From Bacteroidales bacterium (GTDB taxonomy: Bacteria > Bacteroidota > Bacteroidia > Bacteroidales > 4484-276), in the NCBI GenBank assembly GCA_018400545.1, contig JAGYLT010000189.1, positions 1 to 5,211 on the forward strand: 5,211 nucleotides of DNA. The letters are read 5' to 3'. A program made the position numbers and the translations under genes. Shown here piece by piece: positions 1 to 5,211 of the stretch (its first letter is position 1; each line of letters starts with the position of its first letter). The notes under the pieces were generated by a model. That model saw nothing but the letters and a program-made list of their open reading frames with translations. It had not been told where the DNA came from and made no database searches.

Positions 1-44
1 TTTGGCTTGTCCAAGTTGGGTTGTAAAGATTTTTTGCATGTTAG

Positions 45-62
45 ATATGTATGCATACATAT
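45..62. repeat. 18-bp perfect palindrome upstream of the PstS-like gene
   Basis: The sequence ATATGTATGCATACATAT reads identically on both strands, with its centre between positions 53 and 54. It lies 67 bases before the ATG at 130, in an AT-rich leader, and is followed directly by a short GATA-like repeat (62-71). A perfect dyad of this length upstream of a gene could be a binding site for a dimeric regulator, but AT-rich alternating sequence also makes such dyads by chance. I see no confident TAnnTTTG promoter in positions 1-129 to relate it to, so a regulatory role is only a possibility. Confidence 0.4.
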
Positions 63-129
63 AGATAGATATGAAATAAATATCTTAAAAAAACTTGTTT
101 TGAGGCCAAATAAAAAAATAAGTCAGGTT

Positions 130-957
130 ATGAAAAAATCTATATTAACAACAGCATTCATTATCTTCTTCGCATGCATCGCAATGGTGCCTGCACAGCA
201 GGATGAAAATAATCTTAACAGAACTTCTGAAATCAGCTCAACCAAAGCAGAACTGCTGCTTTCAGGAGATGAGCTCATCCAACCTCTAATGGAAATCTGG
301 TACAATGCCTGCCATGAAAAAAATTCAGACCTGGACATCACATTTAGCACAACTGAAAATGTGGGTGATGTAAAGGCATTCCTGAAAAACGAATCCGGAA
401 TGTTGATGTATTCCGTGTCAGGACTGGATTTGCCCGAGGATTACTGGCAGCTTAAAATAGCCCGCGAGGCCGTAGTTCCGGCTTTTAATCATACCGGTGA
501 AATTGCTGAGCTGGTCAGGGAAAAGGGATTGACCCAGGAGGAACTCATCAGGGTTTTTACTTCGGGAAATGCAGTAACCTGGGGCGAATTATTGGATACC
601 GATAATAATGAACCGGTTCACGTTTATATGCTCGAACAGGAAGACGGCGCCTCCGATGTTTGGGCACGCTTCATTTTTACAGAGGCAGAAAACCTGAAGG
701 GCAGGGTGATGAAAACTGATAAAGCTATGGTGGAAGACATTGCCGGCGACCCGATCGCTATTGGATTTTGCAATTTAAAATATGCGTTTAACCTGGAAAC
801 AAAAATGCCGGTTGAACATGTGGGTATTCTTCCTTTGGATTTAAATGCGAACGGGAAAACTGACTACATTGAACGGATACCTGAAGAACTTAAAGCCATG
901 CAACGGGTGATTTGGTTAGGCAGCTACCCCAATAACCTCTCAGGCCCTTATGGTTGA
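130..957 (+). CDS. PstS-like exported substrate-binding protein, frameshifted near its 3' end
   Basis: This encodes a periplasmic or lipid-free exported protein of the phosphate ABC transporter substrate-binding (PstS, PBP-like) type. The ATG at 130 is chosen because it starts a classic signal peptide (MKKS, then a hydrophobic stretch to about residue 20, likely cleavage after VPAQ). The frame is open further up, to about position 7, but that extension is AT-rich and would bury the signal. Family features are an N-terminal beta-strand and Gly loop (LLLSGDELIQPLMEIW, residues 42-57), a middle strand (IAREAVVPAFN, 110-120), the segment GLTQEELIRVFTSGNAVTWGEL (133-154), which resembles the PstS LT.EEL..IF.G...W motif, and a GASD loop (173-176). 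The usual Ser/Thr-rich phosphate-binding GSGxGI loop is not evident, so the ligand is uncertain. The frame ends after residue 275, where the last residues YG are off-frame; the family's C-terminal helices continue in the -1 frame to 1115. The repaired length of 328 residues is normal for the family. No transporter permease genes are in view. Confidence 0.8.
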   Translation: MKKSILTTAFIIFFACIAMVPAQQDENNLNRTSEISSTKAELLLSGDELIQPLMEIWYNACHEKNSDLDITFSTTENVGDVKAFLKNESGMLMYSVSGLDLPEDYWQLKIAREAVVPAFNHTGEIAELVREKGLTQEELIRVFTSGNAVTWGELLDTDNNEPVHVYMLEQEDGASDVWARFIFTEAENLKGRVMKTDKAMVEDIAGDPIAIGFCNLKYAFNLETKMPVEHVGILPLDLNANGKTDYIERIPEELKAMQRVIWLGSYPNNLSGPYG

Positions 958-1115
958 TCGCCGGAGAAAAACCGGCAAATGGAGATTTGCAGGCATTCCT
1001 TTCCTGGGTTCTTACCGAAGGACAAGCACTGGCGTGCGATAATGGATTTTGCCGCCTGAGGACCCATGAACGCGATTGCCAGTTAAACTGCCTGAAAGCA
1101 CCTGAAATTGATTAA
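945..1115 (+). pseudogene. Displaced C-terminal part of the PstS-like protein (-1 frame)
   Basis: Read in the frame whose codons begin at 945, this stretch is open for 56 codons to a TAA at 1113-1115. It encodes PLWLIAGEKP, then FLSWVLTEGQ, then NGFCRL. That is the typical end of PstS-like proteins (a strand, a K-P turn, an F-L-x-W-V-L-T-x-G-Q helix and a final G-[YF]-x-x-L). It joins without loss of residues to the upstream frame at ...NNLSG if one C is added to the C run at 945-947. It has no start of its own and is not a separate gene. After the family's usual end point it carries about 18 extra residues, and the region holds four cysteines spaced CX4C, CX8C and CX3C. Confidence 0.8.
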
Positions 1116-1138
1116 TCATTTTAAAGTCAATAGCATAC

Positions 1139-1171
1139 AAAAAAGGCCGAATCTTCAGATTCGGCCTTTTT
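1139..1171. terminator. Bidirectional intrinsic terminator between convergent genes
   Basis: A GC-rich stem GGCCGAATC (1145-1153) pairs perfectly with GATTCGGCC (1158-1166) around a TTCA tetraloop. The left side is preceded by a run of six A and the right side is followed by five T, so the structure ends in a U-tract when transcribed from either strand. It lies 24 bases past the TAA at 1115 that ends the repaired PstS-like frame, and about 45 bases past the end of parE on the other strand. This is the expected place for a shared terminator. Its distance from 1115 rather than from 957 also fits 1115 being the original gene end. Confidence 0.9.
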
Positions 1172-1215
1172 GATTTTACCGTTCATACGATGACTCGTAG
1201 TAATTGAATAATATT

Positions 1216-3051
1216 TTACGCCATCACTTCCTCATACCGCAAATTTTCGATGATAAAGTTTTGACGTGTTGGTGTGTTTTTTCCCATATAAAAAGAGAGT
1301 AACTCGGCAAGTGATTGTCCTTTCTTTAGTATCACAGGATCGAGCCGCATGGATTTGCCAATGAAATGTTTGAACTCATCCGGTGAAATTTCTCCAAGGC
1401 CTTTAAAGCGGGTTATTTCAGGGCTTTTACCCAGTTTCCTTATGGCAGCATGGCGCTCCTCATCGGTGTAGCAATAGTGTGTTGATTTTTTATTTCGCAC
1501 CCTGAAAAGCGGGGTTTGCAAAATGTAAAGATGGCCCATCTTCACCAGGTCGGGATAAAACTGCAGGAAAAATGTAAGCAGTAGCAACCTGATGTGCATG
1601 CCGTCCACATCGGCGTCGGTGGCAATCACGATGTTGTTGTAGCGCAGGTTTTCCATTTCCTCGTCGATGTTGAGCGCCGACTGGAGTAGGTTGAATTCTT
1701 CGTTTTGGTAAACCACCTTCTTACTCATTCCATAGGAATTGAGCGGTTTGCCCTTAAGCGAAAATACCGCCTGTGTGTTCACATCCCGGCTTTTGGTAAT
1801 CGATCCGCTCGCCGAATCGCCCTCGGTAATGAATAGTGTAGTTTCGAGGCGGCGTTCGTGGTTTTGGTTGTAGTGTATCCGGCAATCGCGTAGTTTTTTG
1901 TTGTGCAGGCTTACCTTTTTTACACTTTCCTTTGCAAGCTTTTTGATGCCGGCAATTTCCTTGCGTTCCTTTTCCGATTTCAGTATTTTCTGGTGCATGA
2001 CCTCCGCTACCTCAGGATTCATGTGCAGGTAATTGTCCAGGTGGCGTTTCACGATATCAATTACATAATTCCTTACGGTTTGTCCGCCCGGCTCCATATG
2101 TTGCGATCCCAGCTTGGTTTTGGTTTGGGATTCAAACACAGGCTCCTGAACCTTAATGCTAAGCGCAGCTACAATCGAAGCCCGCACATCCCCGGGATCA
2201 AAATCCTTTTTGAAAAATTCGCGGACGGTTTTCACAATGGCCTCCCTGAAGGCAGCCTGATGAGTGCCTCCCTGTGTGGTATTTTGTCCGTTTACAAATG
2301 AATGGTATTCCTCGCCATACTGATTGCTCATATGCGTGAAGGCAAATTCCAGATCGCCTTCCTTAAGATGAATGATGGGGTAAATAGCACCACCATTGAT
2401 GTTTCGTTCCAAAAGATCGTGGAGGCCATTTTTTGCATAAAAACGTTCGCCATTAAAATAAATGCTGAGGCCGTTGTTGAGGAAAACATAATTCCACAAC
2501 AGCTTTTCGACATACTCGGATATGAAATGAAAATCTCCGAAATATTTGGTGTCGGGAGTGAAGGAAATTATGGTGCCGTTTCTTTCTTCGGAAGGTTTCA
2601 CATCTTGATCCTCGACGATTACGCCATTGTTAAAATCCACTTCTTTGGATTTGCCCTCACGGATAGCCTGAGCCTTAAAATAGCTTGAGAGTGCATTCAC
2701 TGCCTTGGCGCCCACGCCGTTCAATCCAACAGATTTTTTAAAAACTTTTGAATCGTATTTGGCGCCGGTATTAATCTTGGCAACGCAGTCAACCACTTTG
2801 CCCAGTGGAATGCCACGGCCATAGTCTCTTATGGTAACATTTTTTCCCTGTATGGAAACTTCTATTTTTTTACCGTAACCCATCACAAACTCATCTATGG
2901 AATTGTCGATGATTTCTTTGATGAGTACATAAATGCCGTCATCCTGCGATGAGCCGTCGCCCAGTTTCCCGATGTACATTCCCGGGCGGGTTTGAATATG
3001 CTCGTTCCATTCGAGCGATCTGACTAAATCTTCACTGTATTCTTCTATCAT
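1216..3051 (-). CDS. parE: DNA topoisomerase IV subunit B (ParE), type IIA topoisomerase ATPase/TOPRIM subunit
   Basis: This is the ATPase and TOPRIM subunit that works with ParC to decatenate and relax daughter chromosomes. The 611-residue frame is intact and of the length expected for the Bacteroidota ParE form. Motifs in order: RPGMYIG (22-28); the GHKL ATPase motif EIIDNSIDE (46-54, with likely catalytic Glu46 and Mg-binding Asn50); DYGRGIP (76-82); ATP lid [14 protein letters not shown] (109-122); the [14 protein letters not shown] stretch of the transducer domain (251-264); QTKTKLG with the ATP-contacting lysine (309-315); TOPRIM EGDSASG (410-416, Glu410); LKGKPLN (432-438); DADVDG (479-484, metal-binding Asp479 and Asp481); RFKGLGE (548-554); and the closing [10 protein letters not shown] (595-604). 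The [11 protein letters not shown] form is closer to ParE than to GyrB. No GyrB-like insert is seen. parC does not follow; the next gene on that side is convergent. The ATG at 3051 is followed at once by the conserved N-terminus. Confidence 0.95.
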   Translation of the reverse strand: MIEEYSEDLVRSLEWNEHIQTRPGMYIGKLGDGSSQDDGIYVLIKEIIDNSIDEFVMGYGKKIEVSIQGKNVTIRDYGRGIPLGKVVDCVAKINTGAKYDSKVFKKSVGLNGVGAKAVNALSSYFKAQAIREGKSKEVDFNNGVIVEDQDVKPSEERNGTIISFTPDTKYFGDFHFISEYVEKLLWNYVFLNNGLSIYFNGERFYAKNGLHDLLERNINGGAIYPIIHLKEGDLEFAFTHMSNQYGEEYHSFVNGQNTTQGGTHQAAFREAIVKTVREFFKKDFDPGDVRASIVAALSIKVQEPVFESQTKTKLGSQHMEPGGQTVRNYVIDIVKRHLDNYLHMNPEVAEVMHQKILKSEKERKEIAGIKKLAKESVKKVSLHNKKLRDCRIHYNQNHERRLETTLFITEGDSASGSITKSRDVNTQAVFSLKGKPLNSYGMSKKVVYQNEEFNLLQSALNIDEEMENLRYNNIVIATDADVDGMHIRLLLLTFFLQFYPDLVKMGHLYILQTPLFRVRNKKSTHYCYTDEERHAAIRKLGKSPEITRFKGLGEISPDEFKHFIGKSMRLDPVILKKGQSLAELLSFYMGKNTPTRQNFIIENLRYEEVMA

Positions 3052-3073
3052 TTCCTGTTAATTGTGCAACTGG

Positions 3074-3081
3074 CAAATTTA
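3074..3081 (-). promoter_or_regulatory. Candidate -7 box (TAAATTTG) for parE
   Basis: On the minus strand, TAAATTTG matches the Bacteroidota -7 consensus TAnnTTTG and sits 22 bases before the parE ATG, giving a short leader. No clear TTTG is present at the expected -33 spacing, so this is a single-element match. It would give parE its own transcription start in the 110-base gap behind the sugar transferase gene. The parE start is preceded by AGGAA with very short spacing, which is at best a weak ribosome binding site. Confidence 0.35.
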
Positions 3082-3161
3082 ATGGATTGGGGCTTGGTCC
3101 GGAAGTGCCGGGTAATAAAGTTATCAAACCAAAATTGTGAATAAATATTTTGTGACTGGGA

Positions 3162-3608
3162 TTAGTAAGCCTTTTTGTCGCCTTTAATTAGACTGAGGAA
3201 GGTAAGTAAAATGATTTTCATATCAAGACCGAAACTCCATTTTTCGATGTAATCCACATCGTGAAATATGCGTTGTTTGATATCGGAGATGCGGCGGATT
3301 TCACCCCTGAATCCCCTCACCTGGGCCAGACCTGTAATACCGGGTTTAATGGTGTGCCGAAGCATAAACTGCCTCACCAGCTTCCGGTACTGGCTGGTAT
3401 GCCGTAGCATGTGTGGTCGCGGCCCTACAACGCTCATTTGCCCAAGCAGCACATTAATAAATTGTGGCAATTCATCCAGGCTGGTTTTGCGCAAAAATCG
3501 CCCAACCGGCGTAATGCGTTTATCGCGGCGGGTGGCCTGCCTCATCGGCATCTTCATTTTTGCGCATAGTTCTGAATTTAATACACCTAAAAACTTTATC
3601 GTCGGCAC
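3162..3608 (-). CDS. Catalytic C-terminal part of the split polyprenyl-phosphate sugar phosphotransferase
   Basis: This frame carries the bacterial sugar transferase domain that belongs to the gene starting at 4539. Homology begins at about 3539 with [18 protein letters not shown]. It continues with the hallmark TSLDELPQF, which holds the Asp-Glu catalytic dyad, then [14 protein letters not shown], the [12 protein letters not shown] motif, and the C-terminal [20 protein letters not shown]. The last 125 residues are therefore genuine. The 5' part of the frame from 3608 (a GTG) to about 3540 overlaps the upstream gene in another frame and reads as unrelated residues. Three ATG codons (3557, 3551 and 3545) lie just before the homology and could start a separate fragment. 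Without the upstream membrane-associated helix such a fragment would probably be inactive. The simplest reading is one gene, 4539-3162, with a frame change near 3537-3543 and a repaired length of about 458-459 residues. Confidence 0.8.
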   Translation of the reverse strand: MPTIKFLGVLNSELCAKMKMPMRQATRRDKRITPVGRFLRKTSLDELPQFINVLLGQMSVVGPRPHMLRHTSQYRKLVRQFMLRHTIKPGITGLAQVRGFRGEIRRISDIKQRIFHDVDYIEKWSFGLDMKIILLTFLSLIKGDKKAY

Positions 3609-4539
3609 CGGTGCGCTTTTGCAGGAAAAACACGCCCTGACGGCTGCTTAAAAGTGAGAGCACCAGGAGTATGAGTGATATCCATGAAATCATACCAACA
3701 ATGATTATCAGGCTGAAAATAATATCGAAGGCTCTTTTTATCAGACGGTTATACCAATAGCTGAGCGGACCGGGGTGAAACTGCAACACCTGTACCATAC
3801 CATAATCCACCAGCTCGGTGTTCTTATGCGAAAATTCACCGAAATCAGGAACGATGCGCACTTTGAGCGGATAATTATTGGCCACTTCCTGTATCTTTGG
3901 CAAAATATCCCGCGGAATGGATTCCCAGCCGATATAAATTTCATCAATATCTTTTTCTTTAATGATATGATCCAGTTCATTCCAGGTGCCGATGATATGC
4001 TTGCGCTTACTCTTATCATGCCCGATAAAACCCTGAAACCGATAGCCGTTAAGCCGACTGCTTTTAAAGTAATCCCGCAGGGCACGTGTGTTTTTTGTTA
4101 TGCCCACAATAATCACATTGCGGTAGTTGTAGCCCATTTTCCGATAGAGCAGAAAAGCGTAGTAGAGCCCAAGCTTCCACAGGATCAGCGATGCGAAAAA
4201 TACAGGGAATACAATTTCCAGATCCTGGCGCGGGTAATAACTCAATGGAATAACCTGAAAATAGAGCAGAAACAAAAAGAAAAAGAAAACAATGATTTTG
4301 GTGTATGTGAAAATCATTGGCCACCGGGGCAGGGTATGGCTGATTTGCCCTGCACGAAAAATGATTACCAGAATCATCCAAACTACATTCAGATACAGAT
4401 AGAAGGGCAACAAATCTGTAGCGAGGCACCTTTGCGTACCGCCGAAATAGCAGAATCCCGCCACGAAAATAAGGTTCAGGATGATGAAATCTCCGGCCAG
4501 TGAAATCGCCGGCAAATATTTTGAATATCTAACTGACAA
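3520..4539 (-). CDS. Exopolysaccharide polyprenyl-phosphate sugar phosphotransferase (WcaJ/WbaP type), N-terminal part, frameshifted
   Basis: The full enzyme would transfer a sugar 1-phosphate (in this family often glucose or galactose; not predictable here) from a nucleotide sugar to undecaprenyl phosphate, the first step of exopolysaccharide, capsule or O-antigen repeat synthesis. Visible parts: four membrane segments (about 13-34, 46-63, 82-100, 108-130); a soluble Rossmann-like domain ([10 protein letters not shown] at 141-150 through about 250); then [10 protein letters not shown] (268-277) with the hydrophobic membrane helix, and [18 protein letters not shown] and the start of the DAD motif (303-332). 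The last six residues (AGHPPR) are off-frame; the catalytic SLDELPQ lies in the overlapping frame that ends at 3162. The start is TTG at 4539: an in-frame TAA lies 15 bases upstream, and the first ATG (Met55) would remove the first membrane segment. It follows the glycosyltransferase gene by 70 bases on the same strand, so the two may share a transcript. Confidence 0.85.
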   Translation of the reverse strand: MSVRYSKYLPAISLAGDFIILNLIFVAGFCYFGGTQRCLATDLLPFYLYLNVVWMILVIIFRAGQISHTLPRWPMIFTYTKIIVFFFFLFLLYFQVIPLSYYPRQDLEIVFPVFFASLILWKLGLYYAFLLYRKMGYNYRNVIIVGITKNTRALRDYFKSSRLNGYRFQGFIGHDKSKRKHIIGTWNELDHIIKEKDIDEIYIGWESIPRDILPKIQEVANNYPLKVRIVPDFGEFSHKNTELVDYGMVQVLQFHPGPLSYWYNRLIKRAFDIIFSLIIIVGMISWISLILLVLSLLSSRQGVFFLQKRTGADDKVFRCIKFRTMRKNEDADEAGHPPR

Positions 4540-4569
4540 AAGTGAATCTGATTAATGATGAAATGTTTG

Positions 4570-4577
4570 CAAAAATA
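4570..4577 (-). promoter_or_regulatory. Candidate -7 box (TATTTTTG) upstream of the sugar phosphotransferase
   Basis: On the minus strand, TATTTTTG fits the Bacteroidota TAnnTTTG -7 pattern and lies 30 bases before the TTG start at 4539, inside the 70-base gap after the glycosyltransferase stop. No TTTG is seen at a proper -33 distance. The gene could equally be transcribed from further upstream with the glycosyltransferase; no terminator-like hairpin is visible in the gap. Confidence 0.3.
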
Positions 4578-4609
4578 TACATTCTGATTTGAGTCCTATC
4601 TATCCCGGA

Positions 4610-5211
4610 TTAGATCAGGCCTGTGAAAAAACTATGGTAATCATCTATGATTTTATTCCAGTTGTATTTGGTTCTGATTTTATTCAGATTTTTCTCTCTG
4701 AATTCTTCCCGTTTTTCAGCAATGGATTTCTCAGAATATAAAAGGTCTGAAATATCCTCAGGATTTTTAAAATAGAAGGCTTTTTCACCAATTACTTCGC
4801 GGTTAAATGGATTTTCGTGGGCACAGATCATGGCGCCTGCAGCCATGGCTTCGAGCAGTGAAGGGTTTGTCCCTCCGGCTGAATGCCCGTGAAAATATAG
4901 TCGTGAAAAATGCCGGAGGTTGTTGAGACGGTCAGGATCAAAAATCCCACCTGGAAACTGTACCTGATCATTTTCGAAATTCTTTTTCAGGTATTTCCCA
5001 AACCGGTTTTGGTGGTTGCCAATGACCAAAAGCGGATACCTGCTTCCCGAATTTATGACACCCCTGATCACTTCTTCGATGTGATTGTCAGGCTGCAATC
5101 GTGCAATGAGCAGGTAATATTCATATGGTTTCAGTCCTTCCTTCCTGATTTTATTCGCATCCGGATTATGAAAAATTTTGGCCCCATAGGGTAGATAAAC
5201 CGATGAAGCCT
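4610..5211 (-). CDS. GT4-family glycosyltransferase, DUF1972/rhamnosyltransferase type (C-terminal part, cut by window edge)
   Basis: This is the nucleotide-sugar-binding half of a GT-B glycosyltransferase that probably adds a sugar, possibly rhamnose, to a lipid-linked glycan in the cytoplasm. The frame is open to the right edge (first whole codon at 5209), so 199 C-terminal residues are seen and the true start lies outside; the TTG at 5098 is internal (leucine in LLIARLQPDN). Numbering from the edge, visible features are YLPYGAK (5-11), YYLLIARLQPDNHIEEVIRG (31-50), PLLVIGN (59-65), FPGGIFD (85-91), and the diagnostic YFHGHSAGGTNPSLLEAMA (105-123) followed by AHENPFNREVIG (130-141). These match the pattern known in DUF1972-containing GT4 proteins such as capsular rhamnosyltransferases. 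The first Glu of the usual GT4 EX7E motif is Gly112 here, while Glu120 is kept. The gene lies just ahead of the initiating sugar phosphotransferase, which supports an exopolysaccharide or capsule locus. Acceptor and sugar are not determinable. Confidence 0.88.
   Translation of the reverse strand, partial: ASSVYLPYGAKIFHNPDANKIRKEGLKPYEYYLLIARLQPDNHIEEVIRGVINSGSRYPLLVIGNHQNRFGKYLKKNFENDQVQFPGGIFDPDRLNNLRHFSRLYFHGHSAGGTNPSLLEAMAAGAMICAHENPFNREVIGEKAFYFKNPEDISDLLYSEKSIAEKREEFREKNLNKIRTKYNWNKIIDDYHSFFTGLI

Noticed and set aside
7..129. N-terminal extension of the PstS-like protein up to position 7
   Set aside because: It would begin with a non-ATG codon, is AT-rich leader sequence, crosses the 18-bp palindrome, and would place the signal peptide internally; the ATG at 130 gives a standard exported protein.
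937..957. Programmed -1 ribosomal frameshift in the PstS-like gene
   Set aside because: The 0-frame codons TCA GGC CCT TAT do not form an X XXY YYZ slippery site, and this protein type has no known frameshift product.
1903..2688. Two abutting + strand open frames (132 and 128 codons) opposite parE
   Set aside because: They mirror conserved ParE coding sequence; no motif, start signal or promoter supports translation.
3130..3152. Inverted repeat CAAAAT/ATTTTG after the sugar transferase stop as a terminator
   Set aside because: The stem is only six AT-rich pairs with an 11-base loop and no U-tract, too weak to call.
3268..3651. + strand open frame opposite the catalytic sugar transferase region
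   Set aside because: Antisense shadow of the conserved SLDELPQ and VGPRP segment.
4262..4296. A-rich repeat-like tract (AAAAAG-type runs)
   Set aside because: On the minus strand it encodes the Phe/Leu-rich membrane segment [14 protein letters not shown], so codon composition explains it.
3775..4503. Long + strand open frame of 242 codons antisense to the sugar phosphotransferase
   Set aside because: It lies wholly over a gene with clear family motifs on the other strand, shows no recognisable domain, and has composition typical of an antisense shadow.
4610..5098. Separate 162-residue glycosyltransferase gene starting at TTG 5098
   Set aside because: The same frame continues to the window edge with conserved residues (YLPYGAK, YYLLIARL), so the TTG is an internal leucine.

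Overview
The window looks like chromosomal DNA of a member of the Bacteroidota, probably an environmental Bacteroidia or related lineage. Pointers are the form of the topoisomerase IV B subunit, an exopolysaccharide glycosyltransferase with an HGHS..GGTNPSLLEAM signature, TAnnTTTG-type -7 boxes upstream of two genes, and A-rich leaders without strong Shine-Dalgarno sites. This assignment is inferred from family resemblance only; no ribosomal marker is present.

Layout. On the + strand, 130-1115 encodes an exported PstS-like (phosphate-binding-protein type) substrate-binding protein. Its reading frame stops at 957, but the conserved C-terminus continues in the -1 frame to 1115. A strong hairpin with A and T runs on its two sides (1139-1171) separates it from the convergent minus-strand genes and can terminate transcription from both sides. 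On the minus strand, read from the right edge, come: the C-terminal 199 residues of a GT4/DUF1972-type glycosyltransferase (5211-4610); a membrane polyprenyl-phosphate sugar-1-phosphate transferase of the WcaJ/WbaP type, split by a frameshift into 4539-3520 and an overlapping piece ending at 3162; and an apparently intact parE (3051-1216).

How they work together. The two minus-strand carbohydrate genes fit the end of an exopolysaccharide, capsule or O-antigen locus. The phosphotransferase would load the first sugar phosphate onto undecaprenyl phosphate and the GT4 enzyme would extend the lipid-linked glycan. parE is a housekeeping gene downstream of that locus, most likely with its own promoter, and the substrate-binding protein faces it.

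Main oddity. Two of the three non-housekeeping genes are broken by a single frame change, while parE reads cleanly over 611 codons. Either the sequence carries small indel errors, or both genes have recently decayed in this strain. I see no convincing new system (no CRISPR, mobile element, RNA gene or defence cassette). The findings concern the frameshifts, family-level deviations in three proteins, and small regulatory structures.
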